Shown: positions 33,565-43,900 of the stretch, in pieces
Numbering within the stretch: the stretch's first letter is position 1
Layout: every line of letters starts with the position of its first letter
Source of the DNA: Candidula unifasciata
Taxonomy: Eukaryota > Mollusca > Gastropoda > Stylommatophora > Geomitridae
Reading direction: 5' to 3'
DNA length: 64,000 bases
Assembly: GCA_905116865.2 (NCBI GenBank)
Contig: CAJHNH020004591.1
Location: forward strand, 1-64,000
Position numbers and translations under genes: made by a program
Notes under the pieces: model-generated
What the model saw: only the letters and a program-made list of their open reading frames with translations
Told to the model about the DNA's origin: nothing
The model's database searches: none

Positions 33565-35428
33565 ATTTGTTTTGCGTTGGTTTCGACAATGGTACCGAGA
33601 GCTGACAGTTCAAAAGCAATGACAAACTATTGAACGTAAAATTTGCCTAGAAAAACCACAACAGTCAAAAAATGTTGGTTCTGCAACGTCCTGTAAAGGA
33701 TACGGAAATAACATATTATGCAAGACATATATTTTTTACTGACTAATCGGAATTAGATGGTCGTTATGGATAACCACTACCTGCTGCCTTTACTTTCCAG
33801 GACTTTACCTCGATACCAATTTTAGACCGTTTCTTCTTCTTAGTGTTTAATGTCTGGATTCTCCGGCGGAAACTTCAAGTTGTTCGTCCACCTTTAGACT
33901 TTAGTCTTGTTCTAGAACCTGAATGCCGCTTGCGCATCCTTTTTACAGAACTGTCTTACCCGTATGCAGACTATTGGTTCTTTGCCTCTCAGGCAGATGC
34001 ACTCTGACTTTGAAGAAGCCCACAGTTAGTGGACTCTTACGACATGCTTGTGTGTTATCATAGTCGACGTCATTGCACATAATACACTCCCATGTTGCCG
34101 CTGTCAACATCCAGTCCGCCAGTTTGAACACGTCAACATTTAGTCAGCCACCCTTAACATTCAGTCCGCCAGTGTCAGCATTCATTGTGCCACTCACAAC
34201 GCTGAGTTAGCACTCACAGTATTTAGTTAGTCACTCCCAATGTTCAGTTAGCCGCTCCCAATGTTCAGTCAGCCGCACCCAACACTGAGTCTGCCAGGGT
34301 CAGCATTTAGTTAACAACGCCCAGTATTCAATTAGTCACTCCCATTATTTAGTTTGCCACTCCCAACATTCATTAAGTCGCTTCAAGTGTTCAGTTAGCC
34401 GCTCCCAACGTTCAGTTAGCCACACCCAACGTTCAGTTAGCCGCTCCCAATGTTTAGTTAGCCGTTCCCAATGTTCACTTAGCCGCTCCCAATGTTCACT
34501 TAACCGCTCCCAATGTTGGGTTAGCCACTCCCAACGTTCAGTTAGCCGCTCCCAATGTTCAGTTAGCCGCTCCCAATGTTCAGTTAACCGCTCCCAATGT
34601 TTAGTTAGCCACGCCCAGTATTCAGTTAGTCCCGCCCAATATTCAGTTTGCCACTTCCGGCACTCAGTTACCGAGTGTCAACATCCAGTTAACCTGTTCC
34701 AATCCTCATCTAGTCTGTCCTACTACTATTGATTGAGCCGGTCCCAGTATTCACTAGCCAGCAGTAACAGAATTCACTGGGCGATATTGTTAACATTATA
34801 CCCCACCGCAAACTTTATTACATTGCAACAAGTATAAAGAAATCCTCGCGCAGAATTTATTCCCTTGACTTATTCATGTTAAAAGTTTTCAGAACATTTG
34901 CTGGGTTGGCTATCGTTGCTGGTTTTTCCCACACAGGATGCCAGCCGAAAATTTGATAACCCCTGAGAATTTGATAATCCCTGAGAAATTTAGCTTCTCT
35001 TCATGGGTGACAAAACAACGTGACAAAGCTCAGACATTCCGTTCAACATGTAAGGAGATTAGAACTGGGGCACCCGTAACGATCTTGCTAGCCTGTGTGT
35101 GTACAGTTGGTAAACTGAGCTCTCTGAACATAGTTTTGATTTGTTAACTCATTTATCTTAATCTTCTTCTTTCCGTTCCCCCTGCCAGTTGTTTTTGGAT
35201 AAGAAGACCACATACATCTATGAAGTCTATGGTGCGACACATCTCTTCCACCATTCCACGTAATTGGTTTATATTGGAATGCCAACCGGGCAAACCTGAG
35301 ATCGCTCTATTGCATGTAGAGAGCATATATGTAACACACAGGTTCCACAGTTGTAAAGATTAATGAACCCTTTTCACGCGAACGCGCTTCGTAATGCCGG
35401 GTTTGATCCCAACTGCGGACAATGTGTC
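33565..35428. repeat. Tandem unit 3, diverged
   Basis: The first 550 bp closely match unit 2. The 21-bp block and the tail are diverged, and 35060-35370 holds sequence absent from the other units. It ends in a SINE D head. Confidence 0.85.
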
Positions 35429-35753
35429 CACGACCGGCTCCAGCTGACGGGCCGTGCTGCTGACGTCACCGGGTCGGGCTAACGATGCGTTAACGCAGCA
35501 TTTCTCAAACTGGGTGCTGAGGCAGCCTGGGGTGTCCTGAGCGTATGCCAGGGCTGCCGCGTAATCAAGAAAAGTCGGCTAAAAATGGGAAATAATAAAT
35601 AAGGCATGTAGATACTTAAAGATACAATTTAAGTTGTCTTTCCTTGCCACTGTCGAAAATAGTTTATATCTTATTTGAGAACCGCTGCGTTACCGCATCG
35701 TTAGCCTGACGCGGTGACGTCAGCAGCACGGCCCGTCAGCTGGAGCCGGTCAT
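35429..35753. repeat. Right palindromic terminal module with nested hAT-like MITE
   Basis: The same module as at 29827, in the same orientation. The nested insert 35496-35687 has hAT-type ends CAGCATTTCTCAAA and TTTGAGAACCGCTG and 8-bp duplications CGTTAACG/CGTTACCG (35488-35495, 35688-35695). Confidence 0.88.
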
Positions 35754-35995
35754 GAATAGACCAACTACCTTCACAGCAAGTATGTTGTTGGACTCGACTA
35801 ACTGGGGAACTGCCTTCGAAGTCGGAGTGCATCTGCACAAGTGGCAAGGAACAACCAACTGCTTACACAGTAGCAATAAAGCTGATGTACACGCAAAATT
35901 CAGGCTCTGGCACAAAGCAGAAGTCTAAATGGAGGAACAACTACAACTTTCCGCTGGAGCTTATAGCCGGTGAACAGAAAAAAAGAAGAATTCCG

Positions 35996-36340
35996 CCGCG
36001 TGTAGCGGCTGACAAAACCGGTTCCGTGTTAATTATTTTTTCTTGCTTCCTGCATAGTGTTCTTGTTTGGTCCCCCGCCGTTTAACTTGCTATTCTCGGA
36101 GTCTGACTATGGTTTCGAATTCATAGTCGTCCCTTGTTTCTCCAAAAAATCTGACTTTTTTTAGAACATTTAGTATATCAGCATTGCAGCCAACATTCAT
36201 TATGAAGACGGCGCCTGATTAATTGAAAGGCACAGATATCGAACATTAGAAATAAATTTAAAAGCATACTTTATGCTGTAAGTGCCAGACATGGACAATG
36301 AATGGTTTAAAACAGAAAATTACTATCTGTGAAATGCGCC
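35996..36340. other. Unassigned intergenic DNA
   Basis: Nothing recognised. Confidence 0.4.
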
Positions 36341-36550
36341 ATCTCCGTAAGGTCACTAAAAACACAAGGACAGATAGGGTTACGAATACCAGCATTAGAA
36401 AAAATATTTGAAAAAGACCCTGTCTGAATTATATAGACAGACACCCAAAAAAAATGAATTGGTTAGGGCATCTAGTGAGAATTCAGCCAGACCAAACTGC
36501 ATAAGATATTTTTTTAACAGCAGAATGCCTGGAAGGAAGGCGGGGGGAAG

Positions 36551-36604
<54 letters not shown>

Positions 36605-36735
36605 AGAGAAAGAGAGAGAGAGAGATTTTGTAGCTAAAATCTGCAAAAAGGTGAACACATTGATCATTCAAGCCATTCGAGAAGTGCAAGGCAAATACAG
36701 AAAACGACGATATTGGGCTACAACCGGGTATCAGT
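36341..36735 (+). mobile_element. LINE C-terminal fragment carrying a (GA)n expansion
   Basis: Reads SELYRQTPKKNE, PGRKAGGRPRERE, then after the (GA)n tract (about 36559-36626) KICKKVNTLIIQAIREV. The GGRPR motif is typical of LINE C-termini. Confidence 0.6.
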
Positions 36736-37281
36736 GAGGCGACAAAAGAAAAAGTTATAAACCTCTACAAAGCATTCCATTTGTCCTTTTAAGGGCGAAC
36801 AGGGAAAAAGAATGACTATCATCACATGCCTTCTGCCCGAAGCGGAAGCGGAAATGGTGTCATGGCAGACGGCGAAAACAGTTTGTGGCATGTTATCGGG
36901 TTTGGTGTTAGGTGAATTCGTTTTCTGTCTCCTGCTTCACCGAGGCTTTGATACATTTATTGGGTGGGTTTGTCTGCTTGTGCGGATTTGCTTTTTTTTT
37001 TTGAATGTATAACGCATTGTCAGCTTTTTAGGCTAGGTTAGGCTCTACTGTATCAGCCAGGATGCCATTGTGATTGTTTCATTGTAATTAATTTGTTCAG
37101 TTTTTGCTTTCTCGAGCGTCTTAACTAAGTTACTGTTACTCTTATTTGCACTTCTTATTATTTCTAATACTAATATTAATGCTTTTCTTTGTCAGTCTGT
37201 GATTGTGATCGATTGTTATACAAATTTGAATACTTTTTTAAGGGCATCCAGATTTCCTTCAGTTTATTGTATCAACTATCA
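36736..37281. other. Unassigned intergenic DNA
   Basis: Nothing recognised. Confidence 0.4.
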
Positions 37282-37872
37282 CTGTCCGTGGCTCTTCTTT
37301 TAACTACGGCCGGTAGACAACAGTAGACGGACGGCCGGTTAGTCGGAGTTCTGTCCCTTGGCTACAGTGCAATTACGGAGTGGAAAAGGAGGGAACGAAA
37401 CAATTGACACAATTACTGTGTGTTGGCGATAGACAGCATGCACTGCCCTGCTATAATCATACTGATACGGTTTGGGTTAGAGTTAGGGTTAGCGTTGCGG
37501 TTAGTGTTGCCGCATCTCGTCTTCGCAGAAACTCAACGTAGCAACCCTAACCCAAACCCTACCCCTAACCCAAACCCTAACCGTATGATGACAGCAGGGC
37601 ACTGCACGCTGTCTATCGCCAACACACAGTAATTATGTCACTTGTTTCCTTTCCTCTAATCCACTCCGTAATGAGTCGCAAGAAGCGGTAATTGATCGCG
37701 GTCGCTAACTTGAGTCGCAGCGCGGGTTCTGCCAGGCATTTCGACCTCACTTTGTTTTTTGATTCGTGCCTTCTCCAGTCCGTAATTGCACTGCAGCCAG
37801 GGGACAGAACTCCGACTAACCAGCCGTCAGCAGGTGTCTACCAGCCGTAGTTTACTGGAGAGCCCTGTCCGT
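37282..37872. mobile_element. 575-bp fold-back element with telomere-like inner arms
   Basis: The element 37290-37864 lies between 8-bp direct repeats CTGTCCGT (37282-37289, 37865-37872). Termini GGCTCTTCTTTTAACTACGG and, inverted, GGCTCTCCAGTAAACTACGG extend into arms of about 100 bp. Further inside, arms with GTGTTGGCGATAGACAGC and degenerate TTAGGG-type repeats (GGGTTAGAGTTAGGG; CCCTAACCC) are also inverted about a centre near 37510-37530. No ORF. Confidence 0.82.
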
Positions 37873-38342
37873 GGATCAAAGCCTTCTAAAGATCAGTTTT
37901 TTTCCAAGACTAATTACTTCTGCTGCACAGTACTATCACTACTACACAGGAACAAAATTTCTCCTTTTTTGGCTCAAATACTCACTGGTTTTAAAGTTAG
38001 TTTGTTGTATAAATCATTCACTAGATGTTGCAAACGCGAACACCTGCATTTTATTAGCTTCATTTCTTGTGTTTTTGAACAGATTTGTGTTCACCAGTTC
38101 ACCATTGCATTCTCAAAGATCGAGTAAGTCCAATGTTACAGTAGTTACATCCTTTACTTTGAAGGTAGACTATTTTTGTCTTGATGTTGTCTATTTTATC
38201 TTCCCCCAGTCTGTAAATTGCAGTCACATTCGTGTAGTCATGGACTTCTAGATAATGGCAGGCAGGCAGTCAGTGAAATATTTTTTTGACGATCTTGCAA
38301 TAGAGGCTTTTGTGTCACTGGCACCTTGTATACTCTTCCTTC
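37873..38342. other. AT-rich intergenic DNA
   Basis: Nothing recognised. A non-coding first exon and promoter of the DNAJC14-like gene could lie here or further upstream. Confidence 0.35.
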
Positions 38343-38622
38343 ATCTTCTTCTTCTTAGCATTCACTGGGTGGAAAGTTCTGGTTGTTCATCCACTTCTGG
38401 ACTCTGGTCTTGTTCTAGAATTTGGGTTTTACATGCACATTTGCTTTTCAGATCTGGCTTATTTGTATGCAGACTCTTGGTTCCTTGCTTCTCAGTCAAA
38501 TTCACTCTCACTTTGAAAGAAACATCCCTAATTAGTTGACTCTTACCAAATGCTTGTAAGAGGGCTGTGGGCCTATTCTAGTTTTCCACACGATAGGGCC
38601 CTAGAACCCACACTAGGAATTA
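38343..38622 (+). mobile_element. SINE-like family A, first arm of an inverted pair
   Basis: TTCTTCTTCTTAGCATTCAC through CCCTAGAACCCACACTAGG. Confidence 0.9.
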
Positions 38623-38629
38623 CTGCTTA

Positions 38630-38916
38630 TAATTCCCTGTGTGAGTTCCGGGGCCCTATTATAGGAAAACACGAATAGACCCACTGCCTACCCAAAAGCA
38701 TGTCGTAAGAGTCGACTAATTGGGAGCTTCTTTCAAAGTCGGAGTGCATCTGCCTGAGAGGCAAGGAACCACCAGTCTGCAAACAAATGTGTCCGATCTG
38801 AAAAACGAATGCACACGCAACACTCAGGTTCTGAAACAGGACTGCAGTCCAGAAGTGGACAAACAACCAGAACTTTCCACCAGAGTTTACAGCTGGTGAA
38901 CGCAAAGAAGAATAAT
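38630..38916 (-). mobile_element. SINE-like family A, second arm of an inverted pair
   Basis: Mirror copy of the previous SINE with only about 7 bp between them. It ends GCTGGTGAACGCAAAGAAGA about 60 bp before the acceptor of the start-codon exon. Confidence 0.92.
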
Positions 38917-38976
38917 AAGCTGCTTATAATTTACCTTGTGCATTTACCATATGTTTTACTTTTTGTTTCTGTCCAG

Positions 38977-40956
38977 ACAGAGTGTTAGAGAATGAGTGAT
39001 CAGGAGAATCTGCTAGATCAGATGTCCAGCCAGCTGTCAGAGCTGGTAGCCACACCACATGGGTCATCTACAGGACAGTCGGGAGCATCATCACCTCCAC
39101 CGGCTGGTCAGTGGACACAGTATGGTTATGTCCCTTCAGACAAATGCAGAACATCAGTTGGGAGACTGAGCTCCGTGAATCTGTCAGCTGGTATTCCATT
39201 ATCATCTCCAGCAACTGGAAATGATTCGTTCTCGAGCCTCCAGACTGTTGGACACGATGACAACCTATCACACATGGGATATGATAATGGACTCACACAG
39301 ACAGATGTTCCCTGGCTTAGAGAGCAACATTTTAGGTTTTCATCATCGGGAAGTTCATCTATAGATTCTTCAAGACAGAGAGTACATGTCTTTGATGAGC
39401 ATGACACACAGATAAATCAAAGGAAGCTAGAGTCAGTAGACAATGATGTCTTCAATTATGATAGAATCGGTGTCATTAACAGTTGCCCAGTAGAGAACTA
39501 CTCGACTCCGCCTCTGGCTGTTAGCCAGTTAGTCCCCTCAGGCATGCAGTTTAAGACATCAGAGTCCAGTTTACCAGATGTCAGCAGTCGTTACCCACAT
39601 GCCACCATTCATAATCCACATGCCACCATTTATAATCCACATGCCACTCTTCGTAACCCACATGCCAGCACTGACAGTGTGTATTTGAAATCAGAGCCTA
39701 TATATCAAAGTAATGACACTTTCACTAGCAGGTTTCCTGAAGATCTGTGGCCATACAACCCTGCCTATGAGGCAGTAGTACCCATAGGATACCATCCGGA
39801 TGTTGCACACTTGTTCACCTCGAGTAAAGCTTCCGCACATGCTGAACCCATCTCTGGAGATGTTCAGGCTGGTTGTCATCTTTCTCCAGAATCGTCTCAG
39901 GCAGAGCTGAATAACTTGGATGTGTATGGAAAAATTAGTTTAGATCTTGGAACGGCAGTCAGTGGCTCAAGTCGATGGTCTCTTGATTCCTACAGCTTGA
40001 ACAGTAAAGTCAACAGGTGTAACTCGGAAACCGACCTTCGACATGGCAGCTTCTTCGATTCTGGTGTTTTATCTTCATTGAATAATTTAAATTCTAGAAA
40101 CAATCCGATCCGGTCATCATCTTCTCTTGCTCCAAGGCCCTCATATTCAGACATTGCAAAGACACCAACAACCAGGGCAAAATTTGAAGCTAGAATTGCT
40201 CCACCAAATGCTAAAGTGATTTCTGGGAGTGTCATTGTGAAGTCATTAAAACAAGATAGGAAATTGCTGAGACCTGCAGTGAAAAGAACATTATCTGGCC
40301 CCAATTTTCTGCCCAGGGCTTCCCAGGGAGTAGATGTTGCTATTTCGCAAGTGGCTCCAACTTCTAGATATGGACTTGATAACTTTGATGAGCAGGTGGA
40401 CGATGGGAAAAGTCATCGCAGCAGTAGCTCGGGAAGTGCTGATCACATGACAGGAAGTAGCAACTGTGTTAACTCTTCTGAAGGCACACATGATATCTCA
40501 ACTCTTGATACAAAGCAAGAGAAAATGCAGGAAGACGGTAATCATCGTAGACAGGTATCACGACACAGTACAACCACCAAATTGGTGACAACCGGAAGTG
40601 GCTCAGTACCTAGCTCAGACAAGTCTGGTTTGAGAAGAAAAACGTTTAAGGATCACCCTCACGACATCACTGATAATGTAACTGGAATCCACCAGACAAA
40701 CATGGACGATCATGTACCTGTGACAGTGACCTCTAATGACACAGTTCTCAACAACGGGAAACCTGCCGTCAGTAAGAACACTTCCAAGTTGCTGAGCTCC
40801 ACCCATCAGCCTGACTACATCAACAATAATCTCCGTGATATCAGTAAACTGACCAATCAGACTGCCGCCAAGGCTGGTCAGTGTCTTGGCAGTTGCAAGC
40901 TGGAAGATCAGTACAAACAAAAGGAGTCTAAAACTGGAAAGAAATATGGCATGCAG
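38977..40956 (+). CDS. DNAJC14: DNAJC14-like exon 1 (start codon, long N-terminal exon)
   Basis: Acceptor TTCTGTCCAG at 38967-38976, then 15 nt of 5' UTR and ATG at 38992. The acceptor implies a non-coding exon upstream. The donor GTATAT follows 40956. It encodes 655 residues of low-complexity Ser/Asn/Asp-rich sequence. A coding minisatellite at 39595-39672 gives four copies of a PHAT-type heptad. The frame stays open past the donor to 41271, but the continuation runs into a SINE and the downstream exons fit the splice at 40956. Confidence 0.85.
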
Positions 40957-43900
40957 GTATATCATTTCATATTTATCATGCGTATTGCGAATTTTTCTCT
41001 ACCATATGATACCCATTTCTGTATTTCTGTGCTGGGAACAGCTGTAGTGTTCCACAGTAAGGACTTCCTAGTTATCTTCTTCTTTTTCGCGTTCACCGGC
41101 TGTGAACTCCGGCAGAAATTTCTGGTTGTTCGTCCACTTCTGGACTGCAGTCCTGTTCCAGAACCTGAGTGTTGCATGTGCATCTGTTTGACAGATCTGT
41201 ATGCAGACTGTCTGTTGGTTCCTTACCTCTCAGGCAGATGTAGTCCGACTTTGAAGGACGCTGCCAATTAGTCGACTCTTACGACATGCTTTTGGGTAGT
41301 CAGTGGGTCTTTCCTTGTAATTTCCATAGTAGGTCCCCGGAACCCACACGGGGGTCTTCCTAGTTATACTATTAATAGAGTTTTCTTTTTTCCTGAGTGT
41401 TTGTCCTATGCGATAAAACAAGGTGCAGTGAAGTCAACTCTCTCAACTTCAAACCATTTGTAAAGGAATTACTTTCCTTCCTTGGCACCTTTCTGTCTTT
41501 CCAGACAACAGTGTTTGCACTGTGCTATGGAAATCACAGCCCATGGCGATGGCGAGTATGACTAGCAAAACCCACCCAGGTTAAGAAATGTCTTTCTCTT
41601 CAGTCTCCATAGCACCAAGCTTGGACTGTATTGTAGAGACCGTATGCTGCCCATGCATCATGATCTCTCTCTCTCTCTGTCTGCCTTGTTTACTCCAAGG
41701 GAAAGGTAATACCAGTACATTTAGAACAAAGCATGCTTCAAACACGTACTTTGCTCTGAACTTATTGGAGCTCAAGTAATTACTAAGATAAAGATTACCA
41801 TCATCATCATCAAGTGCCTTGCCGACTGGCATAGGCGATTATGCCTCTCCACAGTCTGCAACAGCGTGTATCACTACGTGTGTTGACACCCCTCCATGCC
41901 ATGACAAAAAGCTATAAAGAATCTTCTCACGCTGTTTTCCGCTGTATCTTTTCCCACAAATCTTTCCGGTGGTTACTACATGTTCCATTTTCCCTCTTCT
42001 CTTAATGTGACCAAAAAATGATGACTGTTTCTTTCTGATGTTTGTGATATGTTGTCTTCGAGCACCTGCCTCTTTCAAAACATCTAGGTTACTCTTCTTA
42101 GCTGTAAAATCACATCTCCTAGGCCTCATGATATTGTTCATCTTGTTTGTAATTTCCAGGATTCACACCTGTATGTTAAAACTGGCTCTATATAGGTTGC
42201 AAGAATTCTTTTCCTAACCTCCAATGACATGGATTTATTGCACAAAATGTTCTTCATATTATAAAAGATTATAGTCACCATTTGGATTGCGGGGGAAAAA
42301 GTGACCTATTGCCAACAATAAGCATGTCATCAAGTCGACAAATAAGTGGTGTTTCCTTTGAAGTCGGAGTGCATCTGCTTGAGAGGCAAAGAACCAACAG
42401 TCTGTATACAAATAAGTCAGATCTGTAACATGAATGTCCACGCAAAACTCTGGAGCGAGACTAAAGTGTAAAAGTGGATAAACAACCAGAACTTTCTACT
42501 GGAGTTTACAGCTGGTGAACAAATAAGAAATAATACTTACTGTCAGCTTTCTGTCTCTATCTCTCTCTTTCTGTCTCTGTCTTTATCTGTCTCTCTTTTT
42601 CTCTCAATCTCTCTCTCATACACATACACTCTAGTGAGCCTATATATAAGGATATGGGAGAAAGAGAGAGCTGACTGACTACAAGTATTACTGTACTAAC
42701 GTATTGTACAAGTATTACTGTACTAACGTATTGACACATCTCCTCCCAGAGCAGCGGAAGCAAGAGCCGCAACTCTAGCAGCAAGAATCACGCAGGGCTA
42801 CATGAAACTCCTGGCATATGGCGCAGACAGAGACTGTTGCCAGCACTGGACACCGACAGATTTGGTAATATTTTGTAATCTGGAGTAACAGCTGTCCAGA
42901 CTTAGTTTTGTTGTTGTTGGTTAAATGTTATAGTGAATGTTACATGGTAACAAGTGTGACCATAAGTTAAACAGCAATAGAACTGGGATAAAAAAGCAAC
43001 ATTTAATAGCCGGTCAATGACCCATAGGACAGCTCCAGTCGGTGCACACTAGAAAACTAGGTTCGTGAGGTCTCTGCTGGGTGTTATCCTTCTGGTTAAT
43101 GCTCCCTGAAACTACGACAGGTCCAGCTAGCTGGCAGTGGATTAAAGGCTTGCTCAAAGAAAAAGTAGGAAGATAAATCGGGCTAAGATTGTGCACCACA
43201 AAGAGCCCGGTCACAGGACTAGAGGTCACCCATGCAAGCGACATATAGATGGAATATCAAAGGCCATTAATACCAGCATTGAAAAAGCATACACCAAGGC
43301 ACCCACCAGGTACCTCTTTGAAAGAAGATTCTGAAAGGCAGAACAGGCGTTCTGAAAAAACGTCATAAAACGTTCTGTTGTGGGGATGTGAAGGATTCAG
43401 CCTGTGCATATTCTAGGCCATGACATAGGAGGTGGATAGCCAGCTGCCTATAGTGTAAGCCATTAGTCGAGGTTACAACATCACTGCAAATGGGTGGCCT
43501 CATAACTGCTCCTTTCCTTGCCTGTGGAAATCACAGAAAATATCCTTCACTTTCCCATTTGAAAACTAGTGAAAAACTTGTTAGTCCCAGCAAAAGATTA
43601 AAGCTTGCACAGGCAAAGTAAACATGCATAAGACAGCTGTAAGATGCGCTAACGCTGGCAGTCCTACATCAGAATTGAGGCTTACTGTTGACTCAGTCAA
43701 TCACCAAAGCTGACATTGCACTCGCAGAAGTATGTGCCATTCTGAACATATTGATCACCCGCCAGTTTAGTGCAGCCAGCAGCATGGCTGGCAGGTACAG
43801 CAGAAAAAGAAACATTCCACATACAATCCACAGCTCACAGTGTTACACCTAACATTCAGCTCAGTAGCTGGTCAGCTGAACTTTTGGACTGTCTGTCCAG

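Larger units (their letters stand above)
29818..35762. mobile_element. 5.9-kb composite element with 9-bp target-site duplication
   Basis: The element 29827-35753 is flanked by GAATAGACC (29818-29826, 35754-35762). The flanks are the two halves of one family A SINE (to 29826; from 35754 to about 35995). Each end carries a direct copy of a palindromic terminal module (29827-30145 and 35429-35753), so the outermost bases are inverted: ACGACCGGCTCC and GGAGCCGGTCAT. Between them lie three tandem units of about 1.7 kb. No transposase is present. It is non-autonomous; a 9-bp duplication and long inverted ends would suit a MULE-like element, which is a guess. Confidence 0.78.

Noticed and set aside
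30780..34760. CRISPR-like look of short repeats (CAGTTAGCCGCTCCCAA)
   Set aside because: Direct 21-bp tandem repeats with no spacers, in animal DNA.
37470..37590. True telomere end or chromosome fusion point
   Set aside because: The telomere-like repeats are short, degenerate and enclosed in a 575-bp element with target duplications.
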